From: Oceanisphaera litoralis | Lineage (GTDB): Bacteria > Pseudomonadota > Gammaproteobacteria > Enterobacterales > Aeromonadaceae | Direction: 5' to 3' | Length of the DNA stretch: 64,000 nt | Assembly: GCF_016907015.1 (NCBI RefSeq) | Contig: NZ_JAFBBE010000015.1 | Location: 1 to 64,000 of the forward strand | Shown here: positions 34,316 to 44,575 of the stretch, one piece after another | Position numbering within the stretch: the first letter of the stretch is position 1 | Layout: each line of letters opens with the position of its first letter | Position numbers and translations under genes: made by a program | The notes under the pieces: model-generated | The model's database searches: none | Told to the model about the DNA's origin: nothing | What the model saw: only the letters and a program-made list of their open reading frames with translations

Positions 34316-34974
34316 ACAGACTCCGGTATTTGCAGAAGTATCACATCGGCACCGATGAATTCGATACCGAGCCCATCCCGTGCCGCCAGCCAGAGAAAGG
34401 TTTCCCGGCTGAAAAAGCTGACATGGGTGGGATCCTGTTTGTAATGCCAGGTGGCAAACGCCGCCTGGTCTCGGGCCAGCTTGGTCATGATGGCCAGCCA
34501 GCCTCCCGGTCGGAGCAGGGTCAGCAACTGCTGCCATTCCCTGCCCGGCCGGTAAAAATGTTCTATCGCTTCGGTACAGCAGACAAAGTCGTAACCCTGC
34601 TGCAACCGCTCCGGATAGTACGCATAATAAGGATCATAGGTAGTGGTGGCAAAGCCTGCTTCAGTCAGCATGGCCGCCAGTGCCGGACCCGGTCCGCAGC
34701 CGAAATCGAGCCCCCGACTGCCCGCAGGCAAACGGGCCATCAGCGGATCCGCCAGCCGCGCCAGAAAACGCCGATAACCCGCATCATGGGGCCGATTATC
34801 ATGCAGATCATATTCCGCCTTTTCCGCTTCCTCGCTCAACCGGCATTCGGGATCGACGAAGATCAGCCGGCACCGGTGACAGCGATGATAACGGCGCCGC
34901 GCATCCTGCCAGAACAGGGGAGTCTCGATATGATCACAAAGGGGGCAGTTCAGGTCGTGCAACAGGGCAGACAT
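34312..34974 (-). CDS. Class I SAM-dependent methyltransferase with N-terminal zinc ribbon
   Basis: 220 residues from MSALLHDLNCPLCDH. Two CxxC pairs (CPLC, ~9-12; CHRC, ~31-34) suggest a zinc ribbon, then a methyltransferase-type domain (~75-215) with SAM motif I GLDFGCGPGPALAAMLTEAG and the post-II motif TEAIEHFYRPGREW. Target unknown. The frame is open nine codons upstream (MPPALSGFP), but the shorter start fits better. Overlaps yihI, so it belongs to the cytochrome c4 side of the hemN operon. Confidence 0.82.
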   Translation of the reverse strand: MSALLHDLNCPLCDHIETPLFWQDARRRYHRCHRCRLIFVDPECRLSEEAEKAEYDLHDNRPHDAGYRRFLARLADPLMARLPAGSRGLDFGCGPGPALAAMLTEAGFATTTYDPYYAYYPERLQQGYDFVCCTEAIEHFYRPGREWQQLLTLLRPGGWLAIMTKLARDQAAFATWHYKQDPTHVSFFSRETFLWLAARDGLGIEFIGADVILLQIPESV

Positions 34975-35022
34975 GGGGAAACCAGATAAAGCAGGGGGCA
35001 CCAGGCCCCCGGAGTGATAGTA

Positions 35023-35640
35023 TTAACGCAGACCGGCGACGTACTGAGACAGTACCTCGATATCCTTGTCGGTCAGCTTGGCGGCGACGCCGCGCATCAT
35101 GCCATTGGGATCGTTGTTACGTTCGCCACTGCGGAACATCTTCAGCTGAGCCGCGATGTAAGATGGGTACTGGCCGGACAGGCTCGGGAACTTGGCCGAT
35201 TCCAGACCTTCGCCGCGAGGGCCGTGACAGGCCATACAGGCGGTCACGCCGCGCTCTATGTCACCACCCTGATACAGGGCCGCGCCCTGCTCGATCACCT
35301 CCTCCGGAGTGGCGATGGGGGTGATGGCCTGGCTGGCAAAATACGCCGCCACATCAAGCATGTCCTGCTCGGACAAGGACATGACCATGCCGCCCATGAT
35401 GGCGTTGGCACGACCTTCACCACCGGTGGCGGCGGCCTTGAACTCGGCCAGCTGCTTGGCCAGATAAGAGGCATGCTGACCGGACAGTTTGGGATACATA
35501 TCGGTCGGGCTGTTGCCATCGGCACCGTGACAGGCTACGCAGGTCGCGGCCTTGGCCTTACCTGCTTCGATGTCACCCTGTGCCTGGGCAACACCAACCA
35601 CTCCGAGCATTAAGGCTAGCGTGAAAATAATTTTTTTCAT
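35023..35640 (-). CDS. Dihaem cytochrome c4
   Basis: 205 residues. Signal peptide (MKKIIFTLALMLGVVGVAQAQ, cleavage after ~20) and two class I cytochrome c domains, each with CxxCH (CVACHG ~34; CMACHG ~133) and Met ligands in the KLSGQHASYL / SLSGQYPSYI-type halves. It carries electrons in the periplasm towards terminal oxidases. The open frame extends 38 codons upstream, but the Met before the signal peptide is clearly the start. Divergent from engB, as in many gammaproteobacteria. Confidence 0.94.
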   Translation of the reverse strand: MKKIIFTLALMLGVVGVAQAQGDIEAGKAKAATCVACHGADGNSPTDMYPKLSGQHASYLAKQLAEFKAAATGGEGRANAIMGGMVMSLSEQDMLDVAAYFASQAITPIATPEEVIEQGAALYQGGDIERGVTACMACHGPRGEGLESAKFPSLSGQYPSYIAAQLKMFRSGERNNDPNGMMRGVAAKLTDKDIEVLSQYVAGLR

Positions 35641-35783
35641 GACGTTCCGACTTCTCGTTGTAAGAGCTTCCAGATCACATACCTGCGAGGGCATGTTACA
35701 ATGCGATTCAAAAAACGGCACCATTCTACAATGATTTTGCGAGAAAGTAAGCAAAGCGGGTCCAGAACCCAGGGGAATTCATA

Positions 35784-36428
35784 TTGAATAACAAGCAGAT
35801 AAATTTTAACACCGCCCGCTTTATTACCAGCGCGCCCGATATCAACCAGATGCCGGCAGACAGCGGAATAGAGATCGCCTTTGCCGGTCGCTCAAACGCC
35901 GGTAAGTCCTCCGCTCTGAACACCATAACGCAGCATAAAAGTCTGGCACGGACCAGTAAAACCCCGGGACGTACCCAGCTGATCAACGTATTCGAACTGA
36001 GCGAAGGCAAGCGGCTGATCGATCTGCCCGGCTATGGCTATGCCAAGGTGCCGGAAGAAATGAAGCTGAAATGGCAGCAGGCCCTGTCGGTCTATCTGCA
36101 ACAGCGCGAAAGCCTCAGGGGGCTGGTAGTGCTGATGGATATCCGCCATCCGCTCAAGGACATCGATCAGCAACTGCTGCAATGGGCCAGCGAAAGCCAA
36201 CTGCCGGTACTGGCACTGCTGACCAAGTGCGACAAACTCAAGCCGGGCCCGCGCAAGTCCGAAGTACTGAAGGTGCGCGAAGCCGTGACCCTGTTCGGTG
36301 GCGACATCAGAGTCGAGTCCTTCAGCTCGCTCAAGGGCCTGGGCCTGGACAGGGCCAGGGAAATCCTGAGCGAATGGCTGCTGCAGGACGATGAACCGGC
36401 CGATCTCGCCGACGGTGAGACCGCCTGA
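35784..36428 (+). CDS. engB: Ribosome biogenesis GTPase EngB/YihA
   Basis: 214 residues. GTPase for 50S subunit assembly. G1 [10 protein letters not shown] (~30-39), G2 TSKTPGRTQ (~56-64), G3 [11 protein letters not shown] (~75), G4 TKCDKL (~143-148), SSLKG G5 (~175). The start is TTG at 35784, with AGGGGA 9 nt upstream; no ATG lies nearby in frame. Its last base is the first base of the rsuA ATG (TGATG), so the two are coupled. Confidence 0.95.
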   Translation: MNNKQINFNTARFITSAPDINQMPADSGIEIAFAGRSNAGKSSALNTITQHKSLARTSKTPGRTQLINVFELSEGKRLIDLPGYGYAKVPEEMKLKWQQALSVYLQQRESLRGLVVLMDIRHPLKDIDQQLLQWASESQLPVLALLTKCDKLKPGPRKSEVLKVREAVTLFGGDIRVESFSSLKGLGLDRAREILSEWLLQDDEPADLADGETA

Positions 36429-37114
36429 TGCGCCTGGATCGTTTTTTATCTGAAAGCACCGGCCTGACCCGCTCTGTGGCCAAAAAGGCCCTGCACCGGG
36501 GTGACGTCACCGTCGACGGCATTGTCGTCAAAAATAGCAGCCAGCAGATAGACGGCCAGGAAGTATGCCTCGAAGGTCGTCTGCTGATGGCACCGGGGCC
36601 GCGCTATCTGCTGTTGCACAAGCCTGCCGGTTATATCAGTTCCACCCAGGATGAAGACCACCCCTGTGTGCTGCAACTGCTGCCAACCGAACTGCGCCGC
36701 GGCATTCAATGCGCCGGACGCCTGGATGTGGATACCACGGGCCTGCTGCTGCTGACCGACGACGGCCAGTGGTCGCACCGCCTGCGTTCCCCGAAAAAAG
36801 CCTGCAACAAGGTCTATCGGGTCGATCTGGCCGAACCGCTGGCGGCGGATGTCGCCGAGCGCTTCGCACAAGGGGTGGACTTGCACGGAGAAGACAAAAC
36901 GACCCTGCCGGCCACCCTGGAGGTCATCACCCCCACCCGGGTACTGCTGACCATACAGGAAGGCAAATACCACCAGGTAAAACGGATGTTTGCCGCCGTC
37001 GGCAACCACGTCTCGGGCCTGCACCGGCTGCAAATCGGGAACATAGTACTGGATGACAGCCTGGCCCCGGGCGAGTGGCGCCATCTCACCGCCGCCGAAG
37101 TGGCGTCCATTTGA
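36428..37114 (+). CDS. rsuA: 16S rRNA pseudouridine-516 synthase
   Basis: 228 residues. S4-like RNA-binding domain (~1-55, [20 protein letters not shown]) and catalytic RsuA/RluB-type domain (~60-225) with the signature GRLDVDTTGLLLLTDDG, where the Asp is the nucleophile, and KVYRVDL. Modifies U516 of 16S rRNA during assembly, fitting its coupling to engB. E. coli RsuA is 231 residues. A few 7-nt-phased bases (GCGTAAC at 37129 and 37143) follow the stop. Confidence 0.94.
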   Translation: MRLDRFLSESTGLTRSVAKKALHRGDVTVDGIVVKNSSQQIDGQEVCLEGRLLMAPGPRYLLLHKPAGYISSTQDEDHPCVLQLLPTELRRGIQCAGRLDVDTTGLLLLTDDGQWSHRLRSPKKACNKVYRVDLAEPLAADVAERFAQGVDLHGEDKTTLPATLEVITPTRVLLTIQEGKYHQVKRMFAAVGNHVSGLHRLQIGNIVLDDSLAPGEWRHLTAAEVASI

Positions 37115-37149
37115 TGTAAGGGGGGAAAGCGTAACGAGCGAGGCGTAAC

Positions 37150-37300
37150 CGGCATCACGTTTCAGTTCCTCCAGCGCCAGTAAATCCTCTTGATCGAGCC
37201 CATTCGAATCCTGTAACATCTGATTGACATCGATGACGTCACCGGCCGAAACATCATTGAGGCCGATACCAGCTGCTATGCTTCTTCTACTCAGCCATAA
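37150..37300 (-). pseudogene. Possible decayed coding fragment
   Basis: On -, this gap between rsuA and the response regulator gives a continuous protein-like stretch including GLNDVSAGDVIDVNQMLQDS and LDQEDLLALEELKRDAGYAS. It has no start or ribosome site of its own and I cannot name the family. Composition looks like real protein rather than random antisense, hence the listing, but this may be chance. Confidence 0.25.
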
Positions 37301-37315
37301 GGTGATGGAGACGCC

Positions 37316-38536
37316 ATGGACATACTGATCCTCGAGGATGATTTGCTGGTCGCCGAGCTGGTGGATGCGGTGCTGACAGGCGCCATGTTCGGTGTCCGGG
37401 TGCGCCATGCGGCCAACGTTGCCGAGGCCAGGGCCGCCTGGACAAAACAACCGGCACAGCTGGTTATATGTGACTGGCATCTACCGGACGGAACCGGCCT
37501 TGAGTTGGTCAAACTGATCCGTCTCACCGATCAAAAAACTCCCATCGTCATGGTCAGTGCCCGCTCCAACCGTGACAGAGTCATGGCCGCAGCACGCCAT
37601 GGCATCAACGAATTTATCGCCAAACCCTTCGATGTGGCCACGCTGCAGCAACGGCTGCTGCCGCTGCTTATCGCCGTCGAGGCTGCCGAGACGCCAACGC
37701 CCGGCCCGGAATCTTCCCCGCACCCATCTTTGAAGGCACTCGAGACCTGGCTTGACGATGCCTTGACCGAAACACTTCGCCTACCCAGTAATCTGGATCC
37801 AGAGGCCATACTGCCGCTGCTGGCCAAAAGCGATGAGCTGTCTGCGGTAGAGCTGACCCGCCTCTGGAAAACTGAAACCACATTGTCTGCCAGATTCCTG
37901 AACCTGGCCAACAGCGCCTCCATGAGGCGCAGCGGAAAACCGGTTACCCGGCTCGATGAAGCCATCACCACCATAGGGGTGGATATGGCGCTGCGCAATG
38001 CCGTTGCACTGTCACTCGACATCACCGCCTCACTGCACGATAAACGATTACTCGAACAGGGCCGCCTCTATCTGGGCATCGCCGAACAGGTCGCCGGCAT
38101 CGCCCGGGCCATGGCCCTGAGCATAGGTCTGGATGGTCTGAGCTGTTATACGGCCGGCTTGCTGAGTCGAATCGGGGAGCTGGCAGTATTACGCACCATG
38201 CAGGACTTTATCAACCAGGGTGGCGAGATAAAGGATTCGGATATAGTCACGCTGATAGCCCGATGGGGGCCCCATTATGGCAACCATCTCAAGCAGCAAT
38301 GGAAACTGCCGCTGCCGGTGCGAGAGCTGATCGGCGCCATACATATGGCACCCACTCATACCACACAACGACCCTTGCTGATCATGCACCTGGCCGCCCT
38401 CAGAGTCGGATCCCGCCTGAATAACCCCGAGGCGTTGCGCATGTTGCGCCAGTCGGGGCTGGATGTGGAAAAATGGCTGCCAATGGCCGAAAATGAACCC
38501 TTATCCCCCGTGAAAATGTCTCAGAACGCCCCATAG
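37316..38536 (+). CDS. Response regulator with HDOD output domain
   Basis: 406 residues. Receiver domain (~1-120) with acidic pair EDD (7-9), phospho-acceptor Asp53 (LVICDWHLPDGTG), Ser/Thr in MVSARS and Lys in AKPFD. Linker, then an HDOD domain (~150-385, including LPSNLDPEAILPLLAKSDEL and the GLLSRIGELAVL core). HDOD is related to HD phosphohydrolases but lacks metal residues; such proteins signal through protein contacts. No cognate kinase is adjacent. A promoter cannot be placed with confidence. Confidence 0.85.
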   Translation: MDILILEDDLLVAELVDAVLTGAMFGVRVRHAANVAEARAAWTKQPAQLVICDWHLPDGTGLELVKLIRLTDQKTPIVMVSARSNRDRVMAAARHGINEFIAKPFDVATLQQRLLPLLIAVEAAETPTPGPESSPHPSLKALETWLDDALTETLRLPSNLDPEAILPLLAKSDELSAVELTRLWKTETTLSARFLNLANSASMRRSGKPVTRLDEAITTIGVDMALRNAVALSLDITASLHDKRLLEQGRLYLGIAEQVAGIARAMALSIGLDGLSCYTAGLLSRIGELAVLRTMQDFINQGGEIKDSDIVTLIARWGPHYGNHLKQQWKLPLPVRELIGAIHMAPTHTTQRPLLIMHLAALRVGSRLNNPEALRMLRQSGLDVEKWLPMAENEPLSPVKMSQNAP

Positions 38537-38552
38537 CGTATTCTGTGTCAGC

Positions 38553-38571
38553 TGTTGGCATATAACCAACA
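38553..38571. terminator. Hairpin between the HDOD regulator and mrpG
   Basis: TGTTGG-CATATAA-CCAACA, 6-bp stem, no T-run. It lies between convergent genes and may end both messages weakly. Confidence 0.35.
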
Positions 38572-38648
38572 AACAGCACCGGAACGTCAAAGAAGAGAGT
38601 CGGCGGAGCGGGTCCCTTGGCCGATATGCAAACATTGATCTAAAAAAT

Positions 38649-39029
38649 TCAGTCTTGTTCCCGCTTGCGGGACGAGCTGCCCAGCCGGTGGGTCTTGAGG
38701 TCGTAGCGCTCCTTGATCACGTCCTTGACCGTGCCTTCCCACAACTTGATGCCGACGAAGTAACCGGCCCGGGCCAGCACATGGGCGGCCACCGGGGCGG
38801 TGACAATCACAAAGACCACCATCGCCAGCGCCCGCACCACCAGGCTGGTGTCGTCGCCGTAAAACACCGCGAAACCGCAGGCCATCAGGCCTATCCCCAG
38901 GGCGCCCGCCTTGCTGGTGGCGTGCATTCGAGTCAGCAGATCCGGCATGCGGATAATGCCGATGCCGGACAACAGCATCAGAAAAGAGCCGAGCAGCAGC
39001 AGCAGGCTGGTGATAATGTCAGTCATCAT
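38649..39029 (-). CDS. mrpG: Na+/H+ antiporter subunit G
   Basis: 126 residues from MMTDIITSLLLLLGSFLMLL. Three membrane helices in the first ~95 residues and a basic, hydrophilic tail ending KTHRLGSSSRKREQD. The family motif RMPDLLTRMHATSKAGALG (~28-46) is clear. Last gene of the seven-subunit Mrp operon; it overlaps mrpF by 11 nt. The frame is open 11 codons further, but that would lie well inside mrpF. Confidence 0.94.
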   Translation of the reverse strand: MMTDIITSLLLLLGSFLMLLSGIGIIRMPDLLTRMHATSKAGALGIGLMACGFAVFYGDDTSLVVRALAMVVFVIVTAPVAAHVLARAGYFVGIKLWEGTVKDVIKERYDLKTHRLGSSSRKREQD

Positions 39030-39294
39030 GGCGCTCACCTCCCCGCTCCAGATAACGGGCAAAGCCCACCGCCGCCAGAAAGGAGGTCAGTGCCAGCACG
39101 ATGGCCACATCGATAAACTGGGGCACCTGGTAGCTTATGCTGTACAGCAGAATAAAGCCTACCGTCAGCGAGGCGATCACTTCCAGCGCCACCACCCGAT
39201 CCGGCAGAGTCGGGCCACGCAGCAGCCGTACCGTCGCCAGCACCAGCCCGGCACTCAAAAAAACAAAGGATAACGTAATCGCAATATCTAGCAT
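39019..39294 (-). CDS. mrpF: Na+/H+ antiporter subunit F
   Basis: 91 residues, three membrane helices (~5-22, ~35-55, ~62-80) with the MrpF motif GPTLPDRVVALEVIASL (~28-44), including the conserved Asp. Overlaps mrpG and lies 4 nt after mrpE. Confidence 0.94.
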   Translation of the reverse strand: MLDIAITLSFVFLSAGLVLATVRLLRGPTLPDRVVALEVIASLTVGFILLYSISYQVPQFIDVAIVLALTSFLAAVGFARYLERGGERHDD

Positions 39295-39298
39295 CGGC

Positions 39299-39772
39299 TT
39301 ACCTCAACAAATTCAGCACACGAGCCTCAAGGGCCTTTAATTCCGCCAGCTGGCGGGCCTCGCTATCCAGATACATCAGATGTACATAGAGCACCTTGCG
39401 ATCGCTGGACACATCCAGCGCCAGCGAGCCCGGGGTAACGGTAATCAAGTTGGCATACAGGGTGATACCGGCGTCATCCTTGAGATCCAGCGGTATGGCG
39501 ATCACCCCGGGCCGCATCAGGTGAGTGGGCGTGATCACATCGTACGCCACCCGGGCGTTGGCCTTGATCAGATCCCAGATGAAAAACAGGATGAAACGGA
39601 GGATTTGCGGCAGCTTGCCGAAGTAATTGGCAAACTCCGGCTTGTCCCGGGCCACAAACGCCAGCACCAGGTAACTCAACAACATGCCGGCCACCAGGTT
39701 GCCGATGCTGTAGCTGCCGGACAAGATGACCCAGAACAGGGCCAGCAGCATATTCCAACCAAAAGCTTTCAT
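39299..39772 (-). CDS. mrpE: Na+/H+ antiporter subunit E
   Basis: 157 residues from [17 protein letters not shown]. Two N-terminal helices, then a soluble domain with [20 protein letters not shown] (~105-124), typical of MrpE. Its start overlaps the mrpD stop by 4 nt; a longer frame exists but runs inside mrpD. Confidence 0.93.
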   Translation of the reverse strand: MKAFGWNMLLALFWVILSGSYSIGNLVAGMLLSYLVLAFVARDKPEFANYFGKLPQILRFILFFIWDLIKANARVAYDVITPTHLMRPGVIAIPLDLKDDAGITLYANLITVTPGSLALDVSSDRKVLYVHLMYLDSEARQLAELKALEARVLNLLR

Positions 39773-41271
39773 CGCGTCACTCCCAGTACCGCCTCGATAT
39801 AACCGGCCGGCGTCAGCAGCTGTTCCGCCGTATCCATCGCCAGTCGCACAGACCACTCGGCACCGAAACCGATGATCAGCGTCAGCAGTGCCAGACTCAG
39901 CACCGGCAGATACAAAACATAAAGATGCGGATCTGTTTCACCGCGCAGGGGCTTGGCCTCTTCCGGCAGGGGCTTCCAGAAGGCCTCTGCCCAGATCTTG
40001 ACCATGGAATACAGGGTCAGCAGACCCACTATCAGGGCGATGGCCACCATCAGCCAGGCCTCGGCTGCCATACCGGCCTTGATCACAGTGTACTTGGCGA
40101 AAAAGCCCGACAAGGGCGGCAGCCCCGCCAGCGACATGGCCGGGATCAGAAACAACAGTGCCAACCAGGGGGACGAGCGATACAGGCCTCCCAGTCGCGC
40201 CAGATCATAGCTGCCATGATAGCGGTACATGATGCCGCTGATCAGGAACAGATTGGTCTTCACTATGATGTGATGGAAGATGTAGAAGACTCCACCGGCG
40301 ATGGCCAGCGGGGTAAAGAGCGCCAGCCCCACCAGCATGTAGCCAATCTGACTGACGATATGGAAAGAGAGGATGCGGCGTACCTCGAACTGGGCCGCCG
40401 CCCCCAGCACCCCGGTCAGCATGGTGAAGATACCCATGCCCATCAATATCGTATGGTGAGTCAGCTCCACATCCTGCACGAAGATGAGGCTGAATACCCG
40501 ATACAGGGCATAGACCCCCACCTTGGTCAGCAGACCGGCAAACACCGCCGAAATCGCCACCGGCGGAGTGTGATAGGACGCCGGCAGCCAGAAGAACAGC
40601 GGAAAGGCCGCCGCCTTGATGCCGAAGGCCACCAGAAACAGCATGGCGATCACCGTCACCAGCCCGGGCTGATCGCCATTGCCCAGTTTAAGCGCCAGAT
40701 CGGCCATGTTCAGGGTGCCGGCGTAACCGTACAGCAGACCCACCGCGGTCAGAAACAGCGCCGACGAAATCAGGTTCAGGGTCACGTACTTGAGCGCCCC
40801 CTCCATCTGCGCCCGCTCGCCACCCAGTATCATCAGGCCGAACGAGGCCACCAGCATGATCTCGAACCAGACGTAAAGATTGAAGATGTCGCCGGTCAGA
40901 AAGGCACCCACCACCCCGGCCAGCATCAGGTGCAGCAAGGGGTAATAGCCGAAGGCCTCGTGGTTGCGGCTCATGGTGGCCAGCGAATAAATCGCCACCG
41001 CCAGGCCTATGATGCCGGTGACCAGCACCATGATGGCGCTGAGCAGATCCGCCACCAGGGTAATGCCGTAAGGCGCCGACCAGTTGCCGACGTAGGCCAC
41101 CAGAATGCCTTGCTGGCGCACCTGGCTGAACAGATAGAGGGCGGCCAGCAAGAGACCGCTGCCGGACAGCACCGACAGCCAGCGCTGTACCCGCCGCCAG
41201 CGCCAGCAGATCAGGGTCAGGGCACCGGTCAGCATGGGGATAAAAATAGGTAGGATAACGGCTATATTCAC
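39769..41271 (-). CDS. mrpD: Na+/H+ antiporter subunit D
   Basis: 500 residues, about 14 membrane helices. Homologous to the proton-pumping subunits NuoM/N of complex I; motifs include the Glu in YNLY-type loop [17 protein letters not shown] (~127-145) and [20 protein letters not shown] (~215-235), with the Lys of the proton path. Overlaps mrpC and mrpE by 4 nt each. Confidence 0.96.
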   Translation of the reverse strand: MNIAVILPIFIPMLTGALTLICWRWRRVQRWLSVLSGSGLLLAALYLFSQVRQQGILVAYVGNWSAPYGITLVADLLSAIMVLVTGIIGLAVAIYSLATMSRNHEAFGYYPLLHLMLAGVVGAFLTGDIFNLYVWFEIMLVASFGLMILGGERAQMEGALKYVTLNLISSALFLTAVGLLYGYAGTLNMADLALKLGNGDQPGLVTVIAMLFLVAFGIKAAAFPLFFWLPASYHTPPVAISAVFAGLLTKVGVYALYRVFSLIFVQDVELTHHTILMGMGIFTMLTGVLGAAAQFEVRRILSFHIVSQIGYMLVGLALFTPLAIAGGVFYIFHHIIVKTNLFLISGIMYRYHGSYDLARLGGLYRSSPWLALLFLIPAMSLAGLPPLSGFFAKYTVIKAGMAAEAWLMVAIALIVGLLTLYSMVKIWAEAFWKPLPEEAKPLRGETDPHLYVLYLPVLSLALLTLIIGFGAEWSVRLAMDTAEQLLTPAGYIEAVLGVTR

Positions 41272-41615
41272 GAGTCTGTGCTCTTCATTTCGTTCATGTC
41301 ATCGGCGCCGATGACTTCATAGGCTCTGTGGATCAACACCACGGCGAAGGCCAGCACCCCGAAGCTGATGACGATGGCGGTCAGGATCAGCGCCTGGGGC
41401 AGCGGGTCGGCAATAGGGCCTGTCGCCTGTGCGAGCCCATCCGGGATCAGTGGTGGCGCGCCACGCACCAGGCCACCACCGGTGAGAATAAGCAGGTTGG
41501 CGGCGTTGGACAGAATCATGAGCCCGATCACCAGTTTGACGATGCTGCGTCTCAGCATCATGAACAAGGCCGTGGCGTAGAGACCGCCAATCACGAAAGC
41601 AAACAGGTTTTCCAT
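41268..41615 (-). CDS. mrpC: Na+/H+ antiporter subunit C
   Basis: 115 residues, three helices, NuoK-like. Family sequence [20 protein letters not shown] (~23-42) and [16 protein letters not shown] (~75-90). Abuts mrpB (adjacent without gap) and overlaps mrpD. Confidence 0.95.
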   Translation of the reverse strand: MENLFAFVIGGLYATALFMMLRRSIVKLVIGLMILSNAANLLILTGGGLVRGAPPLIPDGLAQATGPIADPLPQALILTAIVISFGVLAFAVVLIHRAYEVIGADDMNEMKSTDS

Positions 41616-42047
41616 TTATTCCTCCACCTTGTCCAGTGACAGCAATATGGTCGACACCACGCCAATCACCACCAGGTAAACGCCGATATCGAACAGCAGG
41701 GGAGTACTCACCGCCAGCTCGCCGATGCCCGGCACATAGAGGGTGCCCCACTGGCTGGTCAGAAAGGGCTGGCCCCGGAATACCAGGCCGACCATGCCGC
41801 TCAGCAGCGCCAGCAAGAGCCCCGCGCCCATCAGCAGCTGGCTTTCCACCTTCAGCAGCTTTTTGGTGCTGCCGGCATCGAAGGCAAACAAATGCAGGGC
41901 AAAGGCGCTGGACGCCACCAGGCCGGCGATAAAGCCGCCCCCGGGTTCGTTATGGCCGCGCAACAGCAGAAAGACGGAGAACAGCAGCAACAGCGGCACC
42001 AGCAAGCGGGTCGCGGTCTGCAGTATGATGGAATTATCGGATCTCAT
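41616..42047 (-). CDS. mrpB: Na+/H+ antiporter subunit B
   Basis: 143 residues, four helices. Motif [20 protein letters not shown] (~27-46) identifies MrpB. Overlaps mrpA by 4 nt. Confidence 0.95.
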   Translation of the reverse strand: MRSDNSIILQTATRLLVPLLLLFSVFLLLRGHNEPGGGFIAGLVASSAFALHLFAFDAGSTKKLLKVESQLLMGAGLLLALLSGMVGLVFRGQPFLTSQWGTLYVPGIGELAVSTPLLFDIGVYLVVIGVVSTILLSLDKVEE

Positions 42048-44344
42048 TTCTGGCTCTCCCAGCGGAAGCGGATCATGGCATTGACGCCGATGGCCGCCAG
42101 CGCCAGCACGAAGATCTCGCCCAGCGTGTCCAGCGCCCGGAAGTCGACCAGGATGACGTTGACGATGTTGCGCCCATGCGCCGCCACATAGCTGTTTTCC
42201 ACCAGATAGGCGGTAATGCCCTCACCCGGCAGAGCAGACTGGTTCACGGTGAGCACCATCATGGTGACCAGCACGCCGAAGGCGCCAGCCACGACCGCAT
42301 CGCGCCAGCGCACCAAGGGACTCGACAGGTCCTGGAAGCCGGGCAGACGAAACAGCACCAGCACCAGCATGATCACGGTAAGGGTCTCGATCAGTACCTG
42401 TGTAATGGCCAGATCCGGGGCGCTGAAGAACACATAAATCATCGCCATGGCAAACCCCAACACGCCGATGGCGGCCACCGAGCCCAGCCGCAGATGCGTG
42501 GCGCTGGCATAGATCACCGCCACCAGCATCAGCAGCGCGATCACCACCTCGTAGAAACGCACCCCCTCGAACGACAGGGAGTAGACAAAGGCGTCTTCCG
42601 CCCAGAAGGTATAGGCCAGCAGCGCTATGGTGGTCAGCAGTATGGTCAGAATATAGTGGGTCATGTAGCCATTCTGCAGTATGCGGGTCTGGCCCCGGGC
42701 CAGTGCCACCAGGCCATCCATCATCCGCTCATAACCCCGCTCGGGGCCATAGGCCAAAGGGTCAAGGCCGGCGGCCAGGGGGTCGCGTATTCGATCCCAG
42801 TGATGATAAAGCAGACCGCCACACACCAGCGCCAGCGCACTGAGCAGCAAGGGCAGATTAAGGCCATGCCACAGCGCCAGCTGCAGCCCGGCCGCCGGTT
42901 CACCGCCGATGGCGGTCACCGCCGCCTGCAGCAGGGGCGTGACCAGGCCGGGCATCAATCCCAGCAGCAGGCCGATGATGGCCAGCAGGGTAAAGCCCAG
43001 CCGCATCGCCAGCGGCGCTTCGTGGGGCGTTTTGGGCGTCGGCTTCAATGTGCCGTAAAAGGGTTTTATCGCCACCAGGGCTGCCGCCGCCACTATGGCG
43101 ATGGCGGAGATCACCGACAAGCCGATCAACAGGCCCGACAACCAGCCTGCATCCAGCACCGATTCGAACATCAGCTCCTTGGCGATAAAACCAAACAGGG
43201 GGGGAATGCCGGCCAGCGACAGCGCCGCCAGGGTGATGAACAGTGCCGTCTGGGGCATGTATTTACGCAGGCCACCCAGATCGCGCACATCCTTGGTGCC
43301 GGTGACATGATCCAGAGTACCCGCCGCCATGAAGAGCGCGCCCTTGTAGAGCGCGTGGGCCAGCAGAAACACCATGGCCGCCTCCAGCGCATGGGGGGTG
43401 CCGATGCCGATCAGCATGGTCAGGGTGCCGAGTGCCATTATGGTGGAAAAGGCGAGAATACGCTTGAGATCGGTGCTGCATGCCGCCATCAGGCCGCCGA
43501 CCGTCATGGTCACGCCGCCAAACAGCGACAGGGTCAGCATCCAGACCTCGCTGCCGGCCATCATCGGCTGCAGCCGGGCCATCAGATAGACCCCCGCCTT
43601 GACCATGGTGGCCGAATGCAGATAGGCGCTGACCGGGGTCGGCGCCGCCATGGCATTGGGCAGCCAGAAGTGAAACGGCGTCTGGGCCGACTTGGTGAAG
43701 GCCCCCAGCAGCACCAGCACCATCATCGCCAGGAACAGCGGTTGTTGCTGTATGTCCGTCCCCTGAGCCAGCAGCTCGTTCAGCTCGAAGCTGCCACCAA
43801 TATGACCCAGCAGTATCAAGCCGGCCATCAGCGCCAGGCCGCCGCCGGCGGTGATAAAGAGCCCCTGCAGCGCCGCCTTGCGGGCCTTTTCCTGCTCGTG
43901 GTTGAAGCCGATCAGCAGATAAGAGGTAAAGCTGGTCAGCTCCCAGAAGATAAACAGGGAAATCAGGTTGCTGGACAGCACCAGCCCCAGCATGGCTCCC
44001 ATGAACGCCAGCAGATACATCAGCAACTTGTGAATATCTTTGTGGCCCTGCAGATAGCGGCCCGCATAGATAAAGATGAAGGTGCCGATGCCGCTGATCA
44101 ACAGCGCAAACATCAGGCTGAGGCCATCGACCATGAAATTGAGATTGATCCCCAGACTGGGGATCCATTCATGAGTCAGCAGCAGCACCTGGCCGTCGGT
44201 CACCTGCGGCCAGAACGTCAGAAAATACCCGAACAGAACGGCGGGCAGCAGAGCCAGGTACCAGCCGATTTTCGTCCCCATCAGGGGCGTCAGTCTCGGC
44301 ACCAGCATTGCCAGAATAAAACCAGCTATAACAGCAATAAGCAT
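42044..44344 (-). CDS. mrpA: Na+/H+ antiporter subunit A
   Basis: 766 residues from [18 protein letters not shown], preceded by AAAGGAG. NuoL-like N-terminal part (~1-480) with [20 protein letters not shown] (~125) and [20 protein letters not shown] (~220), followed by a MrpB-like C-terminal extension (~620-766), as in group 1 Mrp systems. With B-G it forms a complete hetero-oligomeric Na+/H+ antiporter for salt and alkali tolerance. First gene of a seven-gene - strand operon with almost every junction overlapping. Confidence 0.95.
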   Translation of the reverse strand: MLIAVIAGFILAMLVPRLTPLMGTKIGWYLALLPAVLFGYFLTFWPQVTDGQVLLLTHEWIPSLGINLNFMVDGLSLMFALLISGIGTFIFIYAGRYLQGHKDIHKLLMYLLAFMGAMLGLVLSSNLISLFIFWELTSFTSYLLIGFNHEQEKARKAALQGLFITAGGGLALMAGLILLGHIGGSFELNELLAQGTDIQQQPLFLAMMVLVLLGAFTKSAQTPFHFWLPNAMAAPTPVSAYLHSATMVKAGVYLMARLQPMMAGSEVWMLTLSLFGGVTMTVGGLMAACSTDLKRILAFSTIMALGTLTMLIGIGTPHALEAAMVFLLAHALYKGALFMAAGTLDHVTGTKDVRDLGGLRKYMPQTALFITLAALSLAGIPPLFGFIAKELMFESVLDAGWLSGLLIGLSVISAIAIVAAAALVAIKPFYGTLKPTPKTPHEAPLAMRLGFTLLAIIGLLLGLMPGLVTPLLQAAVTAIGGEPAAGLQLALWHGLNLPLLLSALALVCGGLLYHHWDRIRDPLAAGLDPLAYGPERGYERMMDGLVALARGQTRILQNGYMTHYILTILLTTIALLAYTFWAEDAFVYSLSFEGVRFYEVVIALLMLVAVIYASATHLRLGSVAAIGVLGFAMAMIYVFFSAPDLAITQVLIETLTVIMLVLVLFRLPGFQDLSSPLVRWRDAVVAGAFGVLVTMMVLTVNQSALPGEGITAYLVENSYVAAHGRNIVNVILVDFRALDTLGEIFVLALAAIGVNAMIRFRWESQK

Positions 44345-44575
44345 AGGAAAAACGTCTCCTTTCCATGCGGGTTCAGGCAATAGAATGAGCGAAAAGAAAG
44401 GGGAGAAACAGCACAGTGCGCAGGCTATAGTAAGGAGGTATATCGATTGATTTTCAAGCAGTTAATCGATTTTTTTTTTGAGTTTTTATGGCGGTCGATA
44501 CTACAAGCGGATCCGATAAAACACAAGCAGAGCCGAACATGCCGGCTCTGCCTGCCGATTAAGGCCGCATCGCAA
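44345..44575. other. mrp promoter region and thiD 3' end
   Basis: On -, TTGAAA and TACTAT occur 19 nt apart around 44460-44425, a possible mrpA promoter. At 44527-44551 the stem GCAGAGCCG / CGGCTCTGC lies after thiD; its T-run is poor (TTGTGTTTTA), so it is a weak terminator. Confidence 0.4.

Noticed and set aside
35641-35783. Search for a Spot 42 (spf) RNA near engB or polA
   Set aside because: Neither the cytochrome c4-engB gap nor the polA flanks contain the Spot 42 sequence or a terminator-ended small RNA.
42176-44383. Open frame of about 735 codons on + opposite mrpA
   Set aside because: Extremely Gln/His/Gly-rich mirror translation of membrane-helix codons.
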